From Streptomyces canus (GTDB lineage Bacteria > Actinomycetota > Actinomycetes > Streptomycetales > Streptomycetaceae), in the NCBI RefSeq assembly GCF_030816965.1, contig NZ_JAUSYQ010000002.1, positions 3,443,001 through 3,507,000 of the forward strand: a stretch of DNA of 64,000 bases. Direction: 5' to 3'. The notes below the pieces were generated by a model. It did no database searches, was not told the origin of the DNA, and saw only the letters and a list, made by a program, of their open reading frames with translations. The translations under genes and the position numbers were made by a program. Below are positions 50,353-58,409 of this stretch, in pieces. The first letter of the stretch is position 1, and each line of letters starts with the position of its first letter.

Positions 50353-52227
50353 CTACGCCTCCCGAGACCCCGCGTACATCTCGTCGATGAGGTGCTTGTA
50401 CTCCCGCTCCACAACAGGCCGCTTCAGCTTCAGACTCGGCGTGATCTCACCGTGCTCCACGTCCAGGTCCCTCGGCAGCAACCGGAACTTCTTGATCGTC
50501 TGCCACCGCTGAAGCCCCTCGTTGAGCTGCTTCACATAGCCCTCGACCATGGACACCGTGGCGGGCGCGGCGACGACCTCCGCGTACGACTTCCCTTCGA
50601 GCCCGTTCTCCTTGGCCCACTCGAGAATCGAGACCTCGTCCAGCGCGATGAGCGCCGTGCAGAAGTTCCGGTCCGCACCGTGCACCAGGATGTTGGACAC
50701 GTACGGGCACACCGCCTTGAACTGCCCCTCGACCTCGGCGGGCGCGATGTACTTGCCGCCGGACGTCTTGATGAGGTCCTTCTTGCGGTCGGTGATCCGC
50801 AGATACCCGTCGGGCGACAGCTCACCGATGTCCCCGGTGTGGAACCACCCGTCGGCCTCGAGAACCTCGGCGGTCTTCTCGGGCAGCCCGTGGTACCCCT
50901 CCATGATCCCCGGGCCCCGCAGCAGGATCTCCCCGTCATCCGCGATACGGACCTCCGTGCCGGGCAGCGGCTTGCCGACCGTACCGGTGCGGTAGGCCTC
51001 GCCCGGGTTCACGAAGGAGGCCGCCGAGGACTCCGTGAGGCCGTAGCCCTCGAGGATGTGGATGCCGGCGCCGGCGAAGAAGTACCCGATCTCGGGTGCG
51101 AGCGCCGCGGACCCGGAGACACACGCCCGCAGGTTACCGCCGAACGCCTCCCGGATCTTCGAGAAGACCAGCGCGTCGGCCACCTTGTGCTTGGCGCTCA
51201 GCCCGAACGGCGCGGACGCGACCCCGGTGCGCCGGAAGGTGTCCTGGGCGGTCTTGGCGTACTCACGGCCCACCTCGGCCGCCCACTGGAAGATCTTGTA
51301 CTTGGCGCCGCCGCCCGCACGGGCCTTCGCGGCGACCCCGTTGTAGACCTTCTCGAAGATGCGCGGGACGGCCGCCATGTACGTCGGCTGCACGACCGGC
51401 AGATTCTCGATGATCTTGTCGACGCGGCCGTCGACGGCGGTGACGTGACCGACCTCGATCTGCCCGGAGGTGAGCACCTTGCCGAAGACGTGGGCGAGCG
51501 GCAGCCACAGGTACTGCACGTCCTCGCTGCTGATCAGGCCGGTCGCGGCGGTCGCCTTCGCCATGTAGGCCCAGTTGTCGTGGGGCAGCCGTACACCCTT
51601 GGGACGGCCGGTGGTGCCGGAGGTGTAGATCAGCGTCGCGAGCTGGTCCTTGGTGATCGCGCCGACCCGCTCCTTGATCAGCTCGGGGTCCTTCTCGAGG
51701 CGGGCGGCACCACGGGCCTCCAGCTCGGAGAGGGTCAGGATCCAGTCGGCGGTCTCGACACCGGCCGGGTCGATCACCACGACATGGGTGAGGGCGGGCA
51801 GTTCGCCGCGTTTCTCGACCGCCTTGGCGAGCTGGGCCGCGTCCTCCGCGATCAGCACCCGGCTCTCGGAGTCGGAGAGGATGAACGCCGACTCGTCGGC
51901 GTTGGTCTGCGGGTAGACCGTGGTCGTGGCGGCGCCGGCGCACATGATGCCGAGGTCCACGAGGATCCACTCGATCCGGGTCGAGGAGGCGAGGGCGACT
52001 CGCTGCTCCGGCTGCACTCCCAGTTCGATCAGCCCGGCCGCGATGGCGTACACCCGCTCCGCGGCCTGCGCCCAGCTGAGCGACTTCCAGTCGTCCGGGC
52101 CCTGCCCGGAGGCCGCCGGCACCGGGTACCGGTACGCCTCGGCGTCCGGCGTGGCCGCAACGCGCTCCAGGAAGACGGTCGCCACACTCGGCGGACGGTT
52201 CTCGATCAGTGTCTGTGTGTCGCTCAC
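50353..52227 (-). CDS. Long-chain fatty acid-CoA ligase (AMP-forming)
   Basis: 624 aa. An ANL-superfamily acyl-CoA synthetase. The AMP-binding P-loop is LIYTSGTTGRPKG (199-211), followed by YGLTESSA and FHTGDIGELSPDGYLRITDR and a C-terminal catalytic lysine region (DLIKTSGGKYIAPAEVE). TVYPQTNADESAFIL near the N-terminus marks the long-chain (FadD15-like) group. It activates fatty acids for lipid synthesis or beta-oxidation. A palindrome (ACTCGCGAGT) 55 nt upstream may be its operator. Confidence 0.95.
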   Translation of the reverse strand: MSDTQTLIENRPPSVATVFLERVAATPDAEAYRYPVPAASGQGPDDWKSLSWAQAAERVYAIAAGLIELGVQPEQRVALASSTRIEWILVDLGIMCAGAATTTVYPQTNADESAFILSDSESRVLIAEDAAQLAKAVEKRGELPALTHVVVIDPAGVETADWILTLSELEARGAARLEKDPELIKERVGAITKDQLATLIYTSGTTGRPKGVRLPHDNWAYMAKATAATGLISSEDVQYLWLPLAHVFGKVLTSGQIEVGHVTAVDGRVDKIIENLPVVQPTYMAAVPRIFEKVYNGVAAKARAGGGAKYKIFQWAAEVGREYAKTAQDTFRRTGVASAPFGLSAKHKVADALVFSKIREAFGGNLRACVSGSAALAPEIGYFFAGAGIHILEGYGLTESSAASFVNPGEAYRTGTVGKPLPGTEVRIADDGEILLRGPGIMEGYHGLPEKTAEVLEADGWFHTGDIGELSPDGYLRITDRKKDLIKTSGGKYIAPAEVEGQFKAVCPYVSNILVHGADRNFCTALIALDEVSILEWAKENGLEGKSYAEVVAAPATVSMVEGYVKQLNEGLQRWQTIKKFRLLPRDLDVEHGEITPSLKLKRPVVEREYKHLIDEMYAGSREA

Positions 52228-52281
52228 GACATCCTCCGGGCCCGCGACAATGCGGCTGGCTCAGGTTGCGGCTGTTGTTTA

Positions 52282-52291
52282 ACTCGCGAGT
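52282..52291. promoter_or_regulatory. ACTCGCGAGT palindrome upstream of acyl-CoA ligase
   Basis: A 10-bp perfect palindrome inside AT-rich flanks (TTTA to the left, AACTA to the right). On the gene strand it reads GTTACTCGCGAGTTAAAC. TetR-family fatty-acid regulators bind sites of this kind, so it may be an operator; no regulator gene is adjacent. Confidence 0.35.
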
Positions 52292-52372
52292 AACTATCGA
52301 GCAGGGATCAGAGTAAAGCGCGGCCGAGCCGTTCGTAAGGGGCGGCGGCCTGTCACTTCCTACTGAGCGCGA

Positions 52373-52390
52373 CCCTACGCACGCGTAGGG
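52373..52390. terminator. Short hairpin between lepA and acyl-CoA ligase
   Basis: CCCTACGC-AC-GCGTAGGG forms an 8-bp stem about 70 nt downstream of the lepA stop on the minus strand. A smaller stem GTAACC/GGTTAC overlaps the stop itself. Likely lepA termination; the loop is tight. Confidence 0.4.
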
Positions 52391-52459
52391 GTCCACCGCA
52401 CTTTCGCACGACGGACCCCTTTCCATCCGATTCGACGGGCAACCGGCTGTAACCCGCGG

Positions 52460-54328
52460 TTACTTCTTGCCCTTGCCCGACCCCGCGCTGTCATCGCTGG
52501 AGAGCACGGCGATGAAGGCCTCCTGCGGAACCTCCACGGAACCCACCATCTTCATCCGCTTCTTGCCTTCCTTCTGCTTCTCAAGGAGCTTCCGCTTACG
52601 GGAGATGTCACCGCCGTAGCACTTGGCGAGGACGTCCTTGCGGATGGCGCGGATGGTCTCGCGGGCGATGACCCGGGAGCCGATGGCGGCCTGGATGGGC
52701 ACCTCGAAGGCCTGCCGCGGGATGAGCTCGCGCAGCTTGGCGACGAGCCGCACACCGTAGGCGTAGGCCGCGTCCTTGTGCGTGATCGCCGAGAACGCGT
52801 CCACCTTGTCGCCGTGCAGCAGGATGTCGACCTTGACCAGGCTGGAGGCCAGCTCGCCGGTGGGCTCGTAGTCCAGCGACGCGTAACCGCGCGTCTTCGA
52901 CTTCAGCTGGTCGAAGAAGTCGAAGACGATCTCCGCGAGCGGAAGCGTGTAGCGGATCTCGACCCGGTCCTCGGACAGGTAGTCCATGCCGAGCAGGGTG
53001 CCGCGCCGGGTCTGGCACAGCTCCATGATCGAGCCGATGAACTCGGACGGGGCAAGGATCGTGGCGCGTACGACGGGCTCGTACACCTCACTGATCTTCC
53101 CCTCCGGGAACTCGCTCGGGTTGGTGACGGTGTGCTCGGTGCCGTCCTCCATGAGGACGCGGTAGACCACGTTCGGGGCCGTGGCGATCAGGTCGAGGCC
53201 GAACTCGCGCTCCAGCCGCTCCCGGATCACGTCGAGGTGCAGCAGGCCGAGGAAGCCGACGCGGAAGCCGAAGCCGAGGGCGGCGGAGGTCTCCGGCTCG
53301 TAGACGAGGGCGGCGTCGTTGAGCTGGAGCTTGTCGAGGGCGTCGCGCAGCTCGGGGTAGTCGGAGCCGTCCAGCGGATACAGGCCCGAGAAGACCATCG
53401 GCTTGGGGTCCTTGTAACCGCCGAGCGCCTCGGTCGCCCCCTTGTTCAGGGTGGTGATCGTGTCACCGACCTTGGACTGGCGGACGTCCTTCACGCCGGT
53501 GATGATGTAGCCCACCTCGCCGACGCCGAGACCGTCGGCGGAGAGCATCTCCGGCGAGTTGGTCCCGATCTCCAGCAGTTCGTGCGTGGCGTTCGTGGAC
53601 ATCATCCGGATGCGCTCGCGCTTGTTGAGCTGTCCGTCGATGACTCGTACGTACGTCACCACGCCCCGGTAGGAGTCGTAGACGGAGTCGAAGATCATCG
53701 CGCGGGCCGGAGCGTCCTGGACGCCGATCGGGGCGGGAACCTCCGCCACCACCTTGTCGAGCAGCGCCTCGACGCCGAGCCCGGTCTTGGCGGAGACCTT
53801 GAGCACGTCCTCGGGGTCGCAGCCGATGAGGTTGGCGAGTTCCTCGGAGAACTTCTCCGGCTGGGCGGCCGGCAGGTCGATCTTGTTCAGTACGGGGATG
53901 ATCTTGAGGTCGTTCTCCATCGCCAGGTAGAGGTTGGCGAGGGTCTGGGCCTCGATGCCCTGGGCGGCGTCGACGAGGAGGACGGTGCCCTCACAGGCGG
54001 CGAGCGACCGCGAGACCTCGTAGGTGAAGTCGACGTGCCCCGGGGTGTCGATCATGTTGAGGATGTGCGTGTTGGTCTTGTCGTGGGTCGGGGCCCACGG
54101 CAGACGCACCGCCTGTGACTTGATCGTGATTCCGCGCTCACGCTCGATGTCCATGCGGTCGAGGTACTGAGCACGCATCTGGCGCTGCTCGACCACGCCG
54201 GTCAGCTGGAGCATCCGGTCGGCGAGCGTGGACTTGCCGTGGTCGATGTGCGCGATGATGCAGAAGTTGCGGATCAGAGCCGGGTCGGTACGGCTCGGCT
54301 CGGGCACGTGGCTGGGGATCGCGGGCAC
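52460..54328 (-). CDS. lepA: Elongation factor 4 (LepA)
   Basis: 622 aa from the GTG at 54328 with AGGA upstream; this is the usual length in Streptomyces. A ribosome-associated translational GTPase that back-translocates or aids 30S maturation. G1 is AHIDHGKS (26-33), G2 [12 protein letters not shown]3 DTPGH, G4 NKIDLP. The LepA-specific C-terminal domain shows [20 protein letters not shown]. It is divergent from rpsT, a conserved pair. Confidence 0.97.
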   Translation of the reverse strand: MPAIPSHVPEPSRTDPALIRNFCIIAHIDHGKSTLADRMLQLTGVVEQRQMRAQYLDRMDIERERGITIKSQAVRLPWAPTHDKTNTHILNMIDTPGHVDFTYEVSRSLAACEGTVLLVDAAQGIEAQTLANLYLAMENDLKIIPVLNKIDLPAAQPEKFSEELANLIGCDPEDVLKVSAKTGLGVEALLDKVVAEVPAPIGVQDAPARAMIFDSVYDSYRGVVTYVRVIDGQLNKRERIRMMSTNATHELLEIGTNSPEMLSADGLGVGEVGYIITGVKDVRQSKVGDTITTLNKGATEALGGYKDPKPMVFSGLYPLDGSDYPELRDALDKLQLNDAALVYEPETSAALGFGFRVGFLGLLHLDVIRERLEREFGLDLIATAPNVVYRVLMEDGTEHTVTNPSEFPEGKISEVYEPVVRATILAPSEFIGSIMELCQTRRGTLLGMDYLSEDRVEIRYTLPLAEIVFDFFDQLKSKTRGYASLDYEPTGELASSLVKVDILLHGDKVDAFSAITHKDAAYAYGVRLVAKLRELIPRQAFEVPIQAAIGSRVIARETIRAIRKDVLAKCYGGDISRKRKLLEKQKEGKKRMKMVGSVEVPQEAFIAVLSSDDSAGSGKGKK

Positions 54329-54426
54329 GCAGGGTCCTGATTCTTGAGGCGTCCGCAGTGTCTGCGGTCTCGGGTCGGATCGATACGTAGCCTCCATGGT
54401 CCCACGGGCGGGGACCGGCGACCGGT

Positions 54427-54456
54427 TTGGGCCACTCGCGGAGCCGCTGGTAGTCT
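54427..54456 (+). promoter_or_regulatory. rpsT promoter candidate
   Basis: TTGGGC (-35, 54427-54432) and TAGTCT (-10, 54451-54456) are spaced by 18 nt, matching the housekeeping consensus at the key positions. This gives an rpsT leader of about 120 nt. The DNA before it is shared with the lepA upstream region. Confidence 0.5.
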
Positions 54457-54583
54457 GAGTGGCTGTGTCCTCATGCCCTCTCAGCGCGAGGCACAACTCC
54501 GAGAAATCACCTGGTACGGGACCCTGGGTCTCCCTTCGTGGGAATCCTCCTGGCCCCGTGCCTGAACCTGTAGAGGCTCATTC

Positions 54584-54850
54584 GTGGCGAACATCAAGTC
54601 CCAGATCAAGCGGATCAAGACCAACGAGAAGGCCCGGCTGCGCAACAAGGCCGTCAAGTCCTCCCTGAAGACCGCGATCCGCAAGGCCCGTGAGGCCGCT
54701 GCCGCGGGTGACGCCGAGAAGGCCACCGAGTACCAGCGCGCTGCTGCGCGTGCGCTCGACAAGGCCGTCTCCAAGGGCGTCATCCACAAGAACCAGGCCG
54801 CCAACAAGAAGGCGGCGCTTGCTTCGAAGGTCGCCGGCGTCCAGGGCTGA
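54584..54850 (+). CDS. rpsT: 30S ribosomal protein S20
   Basis: 88 aa, GTG start with AGAGG upstream. The sequence opens [20 protein letters not shown] with the typical basic helices, and ends [11 protein letters not shown]. It binds 16S rRNA early in 30S assembly. It is followed by a perfect 9-bp hairpin terminator. Confidence 0.98.
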   Translation: MANIKSQIKRIKTNEKARLRNKAVKSSLKTAIRKAREAAAAGDAEKATEYQRAAARALDKAVSKGVIHKNQAANKKAALASKVAGVQG

Positions 54851-54866
54851 CTCTTTCTGATCTGAC

Positions 54867-54888
54867 CGGTCCCGTTTCTACGGGACCG
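54867..54888 (+). terminator. rpsT terminator
   Basis: CGGTCCCGT (54867-54875) and ACGGGACCG (54880-54888) are perfect 9-bp arms around TTCT. It begins 17 nt after the rpsT stop. No strong T-run, as is common in Streptomyces. Confidence 0.85.
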
Positions 54889-54998
54889 AACCGCCGGAAG
54901 GACCCAGAGCGGGCCCTCTCTCATCCGCTCCCGACCGGCCCCCAGGAGCCACGCGCGGCCTGCGTTCGCCACGCGGGCGTGACTCCGACAGCTTGAAC

Positions 54999-55050
54999 CG
55001 AAGGCCCCGGTGCCGCGCCCTTCCCCAGGGCAGGGTGACCGGGGCCTTCG
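54999..55050. terminator. Bidirectional 13-bp hairpin between rpsT and NTF2-like gene
   Basis: CGAAGGCCCCGGT (54999-55011) and ACCGGGGCCTTCG (55038-55050) are perfect arms; the loop contains a smaller GCCC/GGGC stem. It lies between convergent genes and can serve both. Confidence 0.8.
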
Positions 55051-55085
55051 TCATGACGTGCGTGGATGCCTCTCTGCCGGGTGAC

Positions 55086-55484
55086 TCAGTCCGCCCAGAA
55101 CTCATTGTTCTTGTCGATGTCCTCGACGCACTCGTCGAGATCGGTGACCTTGTCCCCGACGATCCGGAAGACGATGCACCCGGTGTCGTCCAGACGCCGG
55201 CCCTTCCGCTCGGCCGTGAACCGGCACATCCCGACGGCGTGACCACGCCCGTCCACGGCGATCCCGAGCATCTCCAGACGCATCGACCCGCCGGTCTCCT
55301 GCCCGAGCCTCTGATACATGTCGATGATCGCGTCCTGCCCCTTGAAGTCCCCCGAGAGCGGGTGACTGCCGGGCACGTGATGCGTGGCGTCCTTCGCGAT
55401 CAACTCCCGCAGGGTGTCCAGATCCCCCCGCATGAACGCCTCGAACCCCTTGCGAACGAGCACTGCGTGCGGATGCTCAGCCAT
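55086..55484 (-). CDS. NTF2-like / SnoaL-fold protein
   Basis: 132 aa from ATG 55484 (GAGGTGG upstream; start not certain). The pattern VRKGFEAFMRGDLDTLRELI then DATHHVPGSHPLSGDFKGQD is the NTF2/SnoaL polyketide-cyclase-like opening, with VFRIVGDKVTDLDECVED at the end. These proteins bind small hydrophobic ligands or act as isomerases or cyclases; no specific role can be given. It sits between rpsT and an IS element, on the edge of a region that differs from the usual rpsT-holA order. Confidence 0.82.
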   Translation of the reverse strand: MAEHPHAVLVRKGFEAFMRGDLDTLRELIAKDATHHVPGSHPLSGDFKGQDAIIDMYQRLGQETGGSMRLEMLGIAVDGRGHAVGMCRFTAERKGRRLDDTGCIVFRIVGDKVTDLDECVEDIDKNNEFWAD

Positions 55485-55613
55485 GACGACCGCCACCTCT
55501 CCGTTGTCCGGCGATGTTCGGCTGACATGACGATTCTCCTCCCGAGCGCTGGGGGGAGCCACAGCAGGAGGGGGTGGTACCAGGTTGGTGGGGCATGGCG
55601 TGAGAGGTCACGC

Positions 55614-55656
55614 GACGGGGCGCGGGGAACTGCGCGGCCGACCACAGCGCATGCCA
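55614..55656. repeat. Dispersed repeat, variant form (copy D)
   Basis: GACGGGGCGCGGGGAACTGC and the next ~20 bases share GGGGCGCGGGG with copies A and C, but then read AACTGCGCGGCCGACC instead of CTGTATC. It appears to be the second common Streptomyces form of this intergenic repeat. Confidence 0.5.
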
Positions 55657-55735
55657 CAGACGCACTACGGCAATGCGGGGGACCCCCGATGGCGCGACGG
55701 CTCCCGCGCCGAAGCGCACCCCACCCGGGTCCTGC

Positions 55736-56889
55736 TACTGAGGTTTTCGGGTTGGTGTCGGGGGTGACGGCGGGTGATCCCTGCGCTACGCCGGTTGTAT
55801 GCGATACGCGCAGGGAGGGGGCCTGACTGCTGAGCGGCGGGCCTTTCGTGAGGGTGTCCGGCGGGAGGCCGGCGAGCGGTTCGTGCGGGGTGAGAAGACC
55901 TCGGTGATCGCGAAGGATTTGCGGGTGAGCGAGCGGTCGGTGGAGCGGTGGCGTCGTGCCTGGCGCGAGGGTGGAGCGACGGCGCTGGCGTCCTCAGGCC
56001 CGGCGAAATCACCCAAAATATCCGAGGCGCAGTTCGCCGTGCTGGAGGAGGAACTCGGCAGGGGGTCGGCCGCGCACGGCTGGGAAGACCAGCGGTGGAC
56101 GCTGGAACGCGTCAAGACGGCGATCGCCCGCAAGTTCCATGTCACCTGCTCGATCTCGGGGGTGTGGCGGCTGCTGCACCGGCACGGCTGGTCCTGGCAG
56201 AGCCCGGCCCTCCGGGCGCTCGAGCGCGACGAACTCGCCGTGGGGTTGTGGAAGAAAGACGTGTGGCCGCAGGTGGAAGCACCGCGGCGGCGCTCGGGGC
56301 CTACATCGTCTTCGAGGACGAGGCCGGGTTCGCGATGACGCCGCCGCATGCCCGAACCTGGAGCCGGCGCGGACGCACTCCCGTGGTGCGGGTCCGTGGC
56401 CGGTCCCGGCGTCGGATCTCGATCGCCGCGCTGGCCTGCTACAAGCCCGGCGAGAGGTCCCGGCTTATCTACCGTCCGCGCTTCCACCTGCCCTGGAAGG
56501 GCGCCCGCAAGAGCTTCGCCTGGACCGACTACCGCGACCTCGCCGTCCGCGCTCACCTGCAGCTCGGCGCCCCCATCGTTCTGGTCTGGGACAATCTGAA
56601 CACTCACCGGGCAGTTGGGATGCGCCAATACGCCGCCGACCACGACTGGCTCACCATCTGCCAGCTCCCCAGTTACGCACCCGATCTCAACCCGGTGGAA
56701 GGGATCTGGTCGTTACTTCGGCGCGGAGCCCTGGCCAACGTCGCCTTCACCGACCCCGACCACCTCACCCGCACCCTGCGCCGGGCACTGAGCCAGATCC
56801 AGCACCGCCCCGACCTCATCGACGGCTGCCTGACAGAGACCGGACTGACCATCACCCCAAATCTGACGCTAATACGAAAAGCTTCAGTA
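55736..56889 (+). mobile_element. IS630-family insertion sequence (complete, 1154 bp)
   Basis: The left end reads TACTGAGGTTTTCGGGTT and the right end, inverted, TACTGAAGCTTTTCGTATT. These are imperfect terminal inverted repeats flanked by the TA dinucleotide that IS630/Tc1/mariner elements duplicate. The inside encodes a two-frame transposase with HTH and DDE motifs. A second, shortened copy of its left end lies in opposite orientation at 58292-58409. Confidence 0.88.
55799..56338 (+). CDS. IS630 transposase, first frame (HTH part)
   Basis: 179 aa. It contains two helix-turn-helix units: VIAKDLRVSERSVERWRRAW at about 37-56 and VKTAIARKFHVTCSISGVWR near residue 100-125. The reading frame continues into SSSRTRPGSR, which is an out-of-frame reading of the start of the DDE domain. 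A -1 shift near 56270-56290 would join it to the second frame. Two-frame organisation is common in this IS group, so it may be programmed rather than broken. Confidence 0.85.
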   Translation: MRYAQGGGLTAERRAFREGVRREAGERFVRGEKTSVIAKDLRVSERSVERWRRAWREGGATALASSGPAKSPKISEAQFAVLEEELGRGSAAHGWEDQRWTLERVKTAIARKFHVTCSISGVWRLLHRHGWSWQSPALRALERDELAVGLWKKDVWPQVEAPRRRSGPTSSSRTRPGSR

Positions 56890-56919
56890 CCCGTGAACCG
56901 GCCGCCCGTGAGGGCATGA
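56284..56919 (+). CDS. IS630 transposase, second frame (DDE catalytic part)
   Basis: This frame gives AAALGAYIVFEDEAGF (first Asp), VLVWDNLNTH (second Asp) and SYAPDLNPVEGIWS (Glu), the DDE triad of IS630/Tc1. The first Asp lies before the only nearby ATG (56335), so the catalytic protein must be made as a fusion with the first frame. The frame has no stop inside the element: it passes the right end (56889) and ends 30 nt outside at 56919. One TTA codon (56713) makes it potentially bldA-dependent. Confidence 0.82.
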   Translation, partial: AAALGAYIVFEDEAGFAMTPPHARTWSRRGRTPVVRVRGRSRRRISIAALACYKPGERSRLIYRPRFHLPWKGARKSFAWTDYRDLAVRAHLQLGAPIVLVWDNLNTHRAVGMRQYAADHDWLTICQLPSYAPDLNPVEGIWSLLRRGALANVAFTDPDHLTRTLRRALSQIQHRPDLIDGCLTETGLTITPNLTLIRKASVPVNRPPVRA

Positions 56920-56937
56920 CGGCCGCATACAAGACAC

Positions 56938-56980
56938 AGGGGCCGGCCGGCTCAGGGAGCGACTCCCGTCGGCCGGCCCT
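56938..56980. terminator. GC-rich hairpin downstream of the IS
   Basis: AGGGGCCGGCCG and CGGCCGGCCCT pair almost perfectly around an inner GGGAG/CTCCC stem. Together they look like a terminator just beyond the transposase stop. The rest of 56981-57565 holds no credible gene; its frames lack actinobacterial third-position bias. Confidence 0.55.
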
Positions 56981-57565
56981 CACCCATGTCGCGGGCGCGC
57001 CCAGGCCAGGCCCTGTCAGGCCATCGCATGCGGGACGACCCGAAGGGCGCACTTCCCGCGGGCTGCCGACTCCGAGCGCTCCACCGTTCGGGTGACGTGA
57101 CGTCAACATGCTTGTCAACGACGTGGTGCAAATGGGTTACTTTACGTATCCGAACAGGTGGGCCGCCCGTCCCTCCACGGGAGAGTGGCAGCTGGCCCAC
57201 CGTCGGCCCCAGGGACGGCGTTCCAGGCCGGGGTTCGGCTGCCGTCCTGACCGTTTTCCTGAGTGCCCGCAGAGGCAGCGGTTTCCGGCCGACGTGTTCT
57301 TCCCTCACCACTGTTTTGATCGGCCTGAGCGGGAGGGCCGTACGCGTTCTCGGCGACAGAGCGCTGGCCCCTTCCCAGGCCTATAGGCCGATGTGGCCAC
57401 ATCGGCTGATCGGGCTCCCGGGCGGCTGTGAGCCGCCGACTCCAGGTCCCGGCAAGAAAATCCACGGCAGCGCCCACTGATCGCTGAGGAGCGTCGGTGA
57501 AGCACGGGCCGCCGAGGACAGACCGTTCCTACGCACATCCAGTCCGTCTGAGCAGGAGGCACATC

Positions 57566-57976
57566 ATGCCTTTCATCCAGCAGAGCACATCGGGCCCAGT
57601 GGCAGGCTCCGCCGAGTACTTCGTCCCCATCACGGTCACCGGCGAGCAAACCGCCACACTGCTGCCCGGTGAAACCGCAGACGTCACCCTCACCTTCACC
57701 AACCCAAACAGCAATGTAAGGGCCCAACTGACCTCCATTGCCGTCGGCGAAGTCGTTGTCGACACCGTGGCGAACGCCGACGACATGACGTACTGCCACG
57801 ATCAGATCGAACTGTCCACAGCCGGCGTGGGCCCCCTGCCCACGCTTGACCTCAGCCAGGCCAACCTGCCATTCGTCCTGGCTGCCGCTGTGAAGTTGAA
57901 GGAAGACTCCGACATCCGCTGTCAAGGGATGACGTTTCACACCACGTGGACGGTCCAGGCCCAGGCCATCCGCTGA
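57566..57976 (+). CDS. Hypothetical protein, beta-rich, between IS copies
   Basis: 136 aa from the ATG preceded by AGGAGG at ideal distance. The protein starts MPFIQQSTSGPVAGSAEYFV and has alternating strands (TVTGEQTATLLPGETADVTL, QLTSIAVGEVVVDTVANADD), with Cys in TYCHDQIEL and IRCQGMTF, and no signal peptide. It resembles a small Ig-like or fibronectin-like fold, but I do not recognise the family. It lies in the island between rpsT and holA flanked by IS630 sequences. Codon use looks somewhat less GC-biased than that of its neighbours. Confidence 0.65.
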   Translation: MPFIQQSTSGPVAGSAEYFVPITVTGEQTATLLPGETADVTLTFTNPNSNVRAQLTSIAVGEVVVDTVANADDMTYCHDQIELSTAGVGPLPTLDLSQANLPFVLAAAVKLKEDSDIRCQGMTFHTTWTVQAQAIR

Positions 57977-58291
57977 GCGCGGTCCTCATCACCTACGCCA
58001 TCGAATGAGCCGGGCGATGGACTGCATCCCGGCGTAAACCGAAGGTCTGGCGCGCGGCGTCACTCCCAGTATCCAGCGACAGGTCTGTTGATCGTCCTCA
58101 GGAGATACGTGCCTGAGCCCGGTTCAACCGCCGCCGAAAGGGGTGCGGGAGGCCCCCACAGACGCCACTGCCAAGGACCAGCCGTGGTCGGCAGCGCGCT
58201 GCTGGAGACCGCCGTCACGCTGCGCGGGCGGCTGCGTTCACAGCACCAGATCGCCGACGCGCTCATGTCGGAAGTCGCTTTCGCCGACGGT
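57977..58291. other. Intergenic stretch with possible gene remnant
   Basis: No complete gene is seen. A plus-strand frame near 58180-58290 encodes SALLETAVTLRGRLRSQHQI and continues into the IS remnant. It may be the tail of a disrupted gene, but no family is recognised and the start is unclear. Confidence 0.35.
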
Positions 58292-58409
58292 TCCACCGAC
58301 CGCTCGCTCACCCGCAAATCCTTCGCGATCACCGAGGTCTTCTCGCGTATCGCATACAACCGGCGTAGCGCAGGGATCACCCCCCGACACCAACCCGAAA
58401 ACCTCAGTA
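58292..58409 (-). mobile_element. IS630 left-end remnant, inverted
   Basis: Read on the minus strand from 58409 it matches the left end of the IS at 55736 (TACTGAGGTTTTCGGGTTGG and onward). It has a small deletion near the start and a larger one that removes the region equal to about 55811-55890, rejoining at AGAAGACCTCGGTGATCGCG, and it stops at the equivalent of 55944. The outer end TACTGA coincides with the last two codons of holA. Confidence 0.88.

Noticed and set aside
55400..55657. Frame starting MSAEHRRTTERW with a strong GGAGGAG
   Set aside because: The Shine-Dalgarno is attractive, but the frame runs out of phase into the NTF2-like gene and gives a Ser/Arg-rich non-family protein.
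57108..57386. Small frame starting MLVNDVVQMG
   Set aside because: No ribosome site, poor third-position bias and no family likeness; treated as noncoding.
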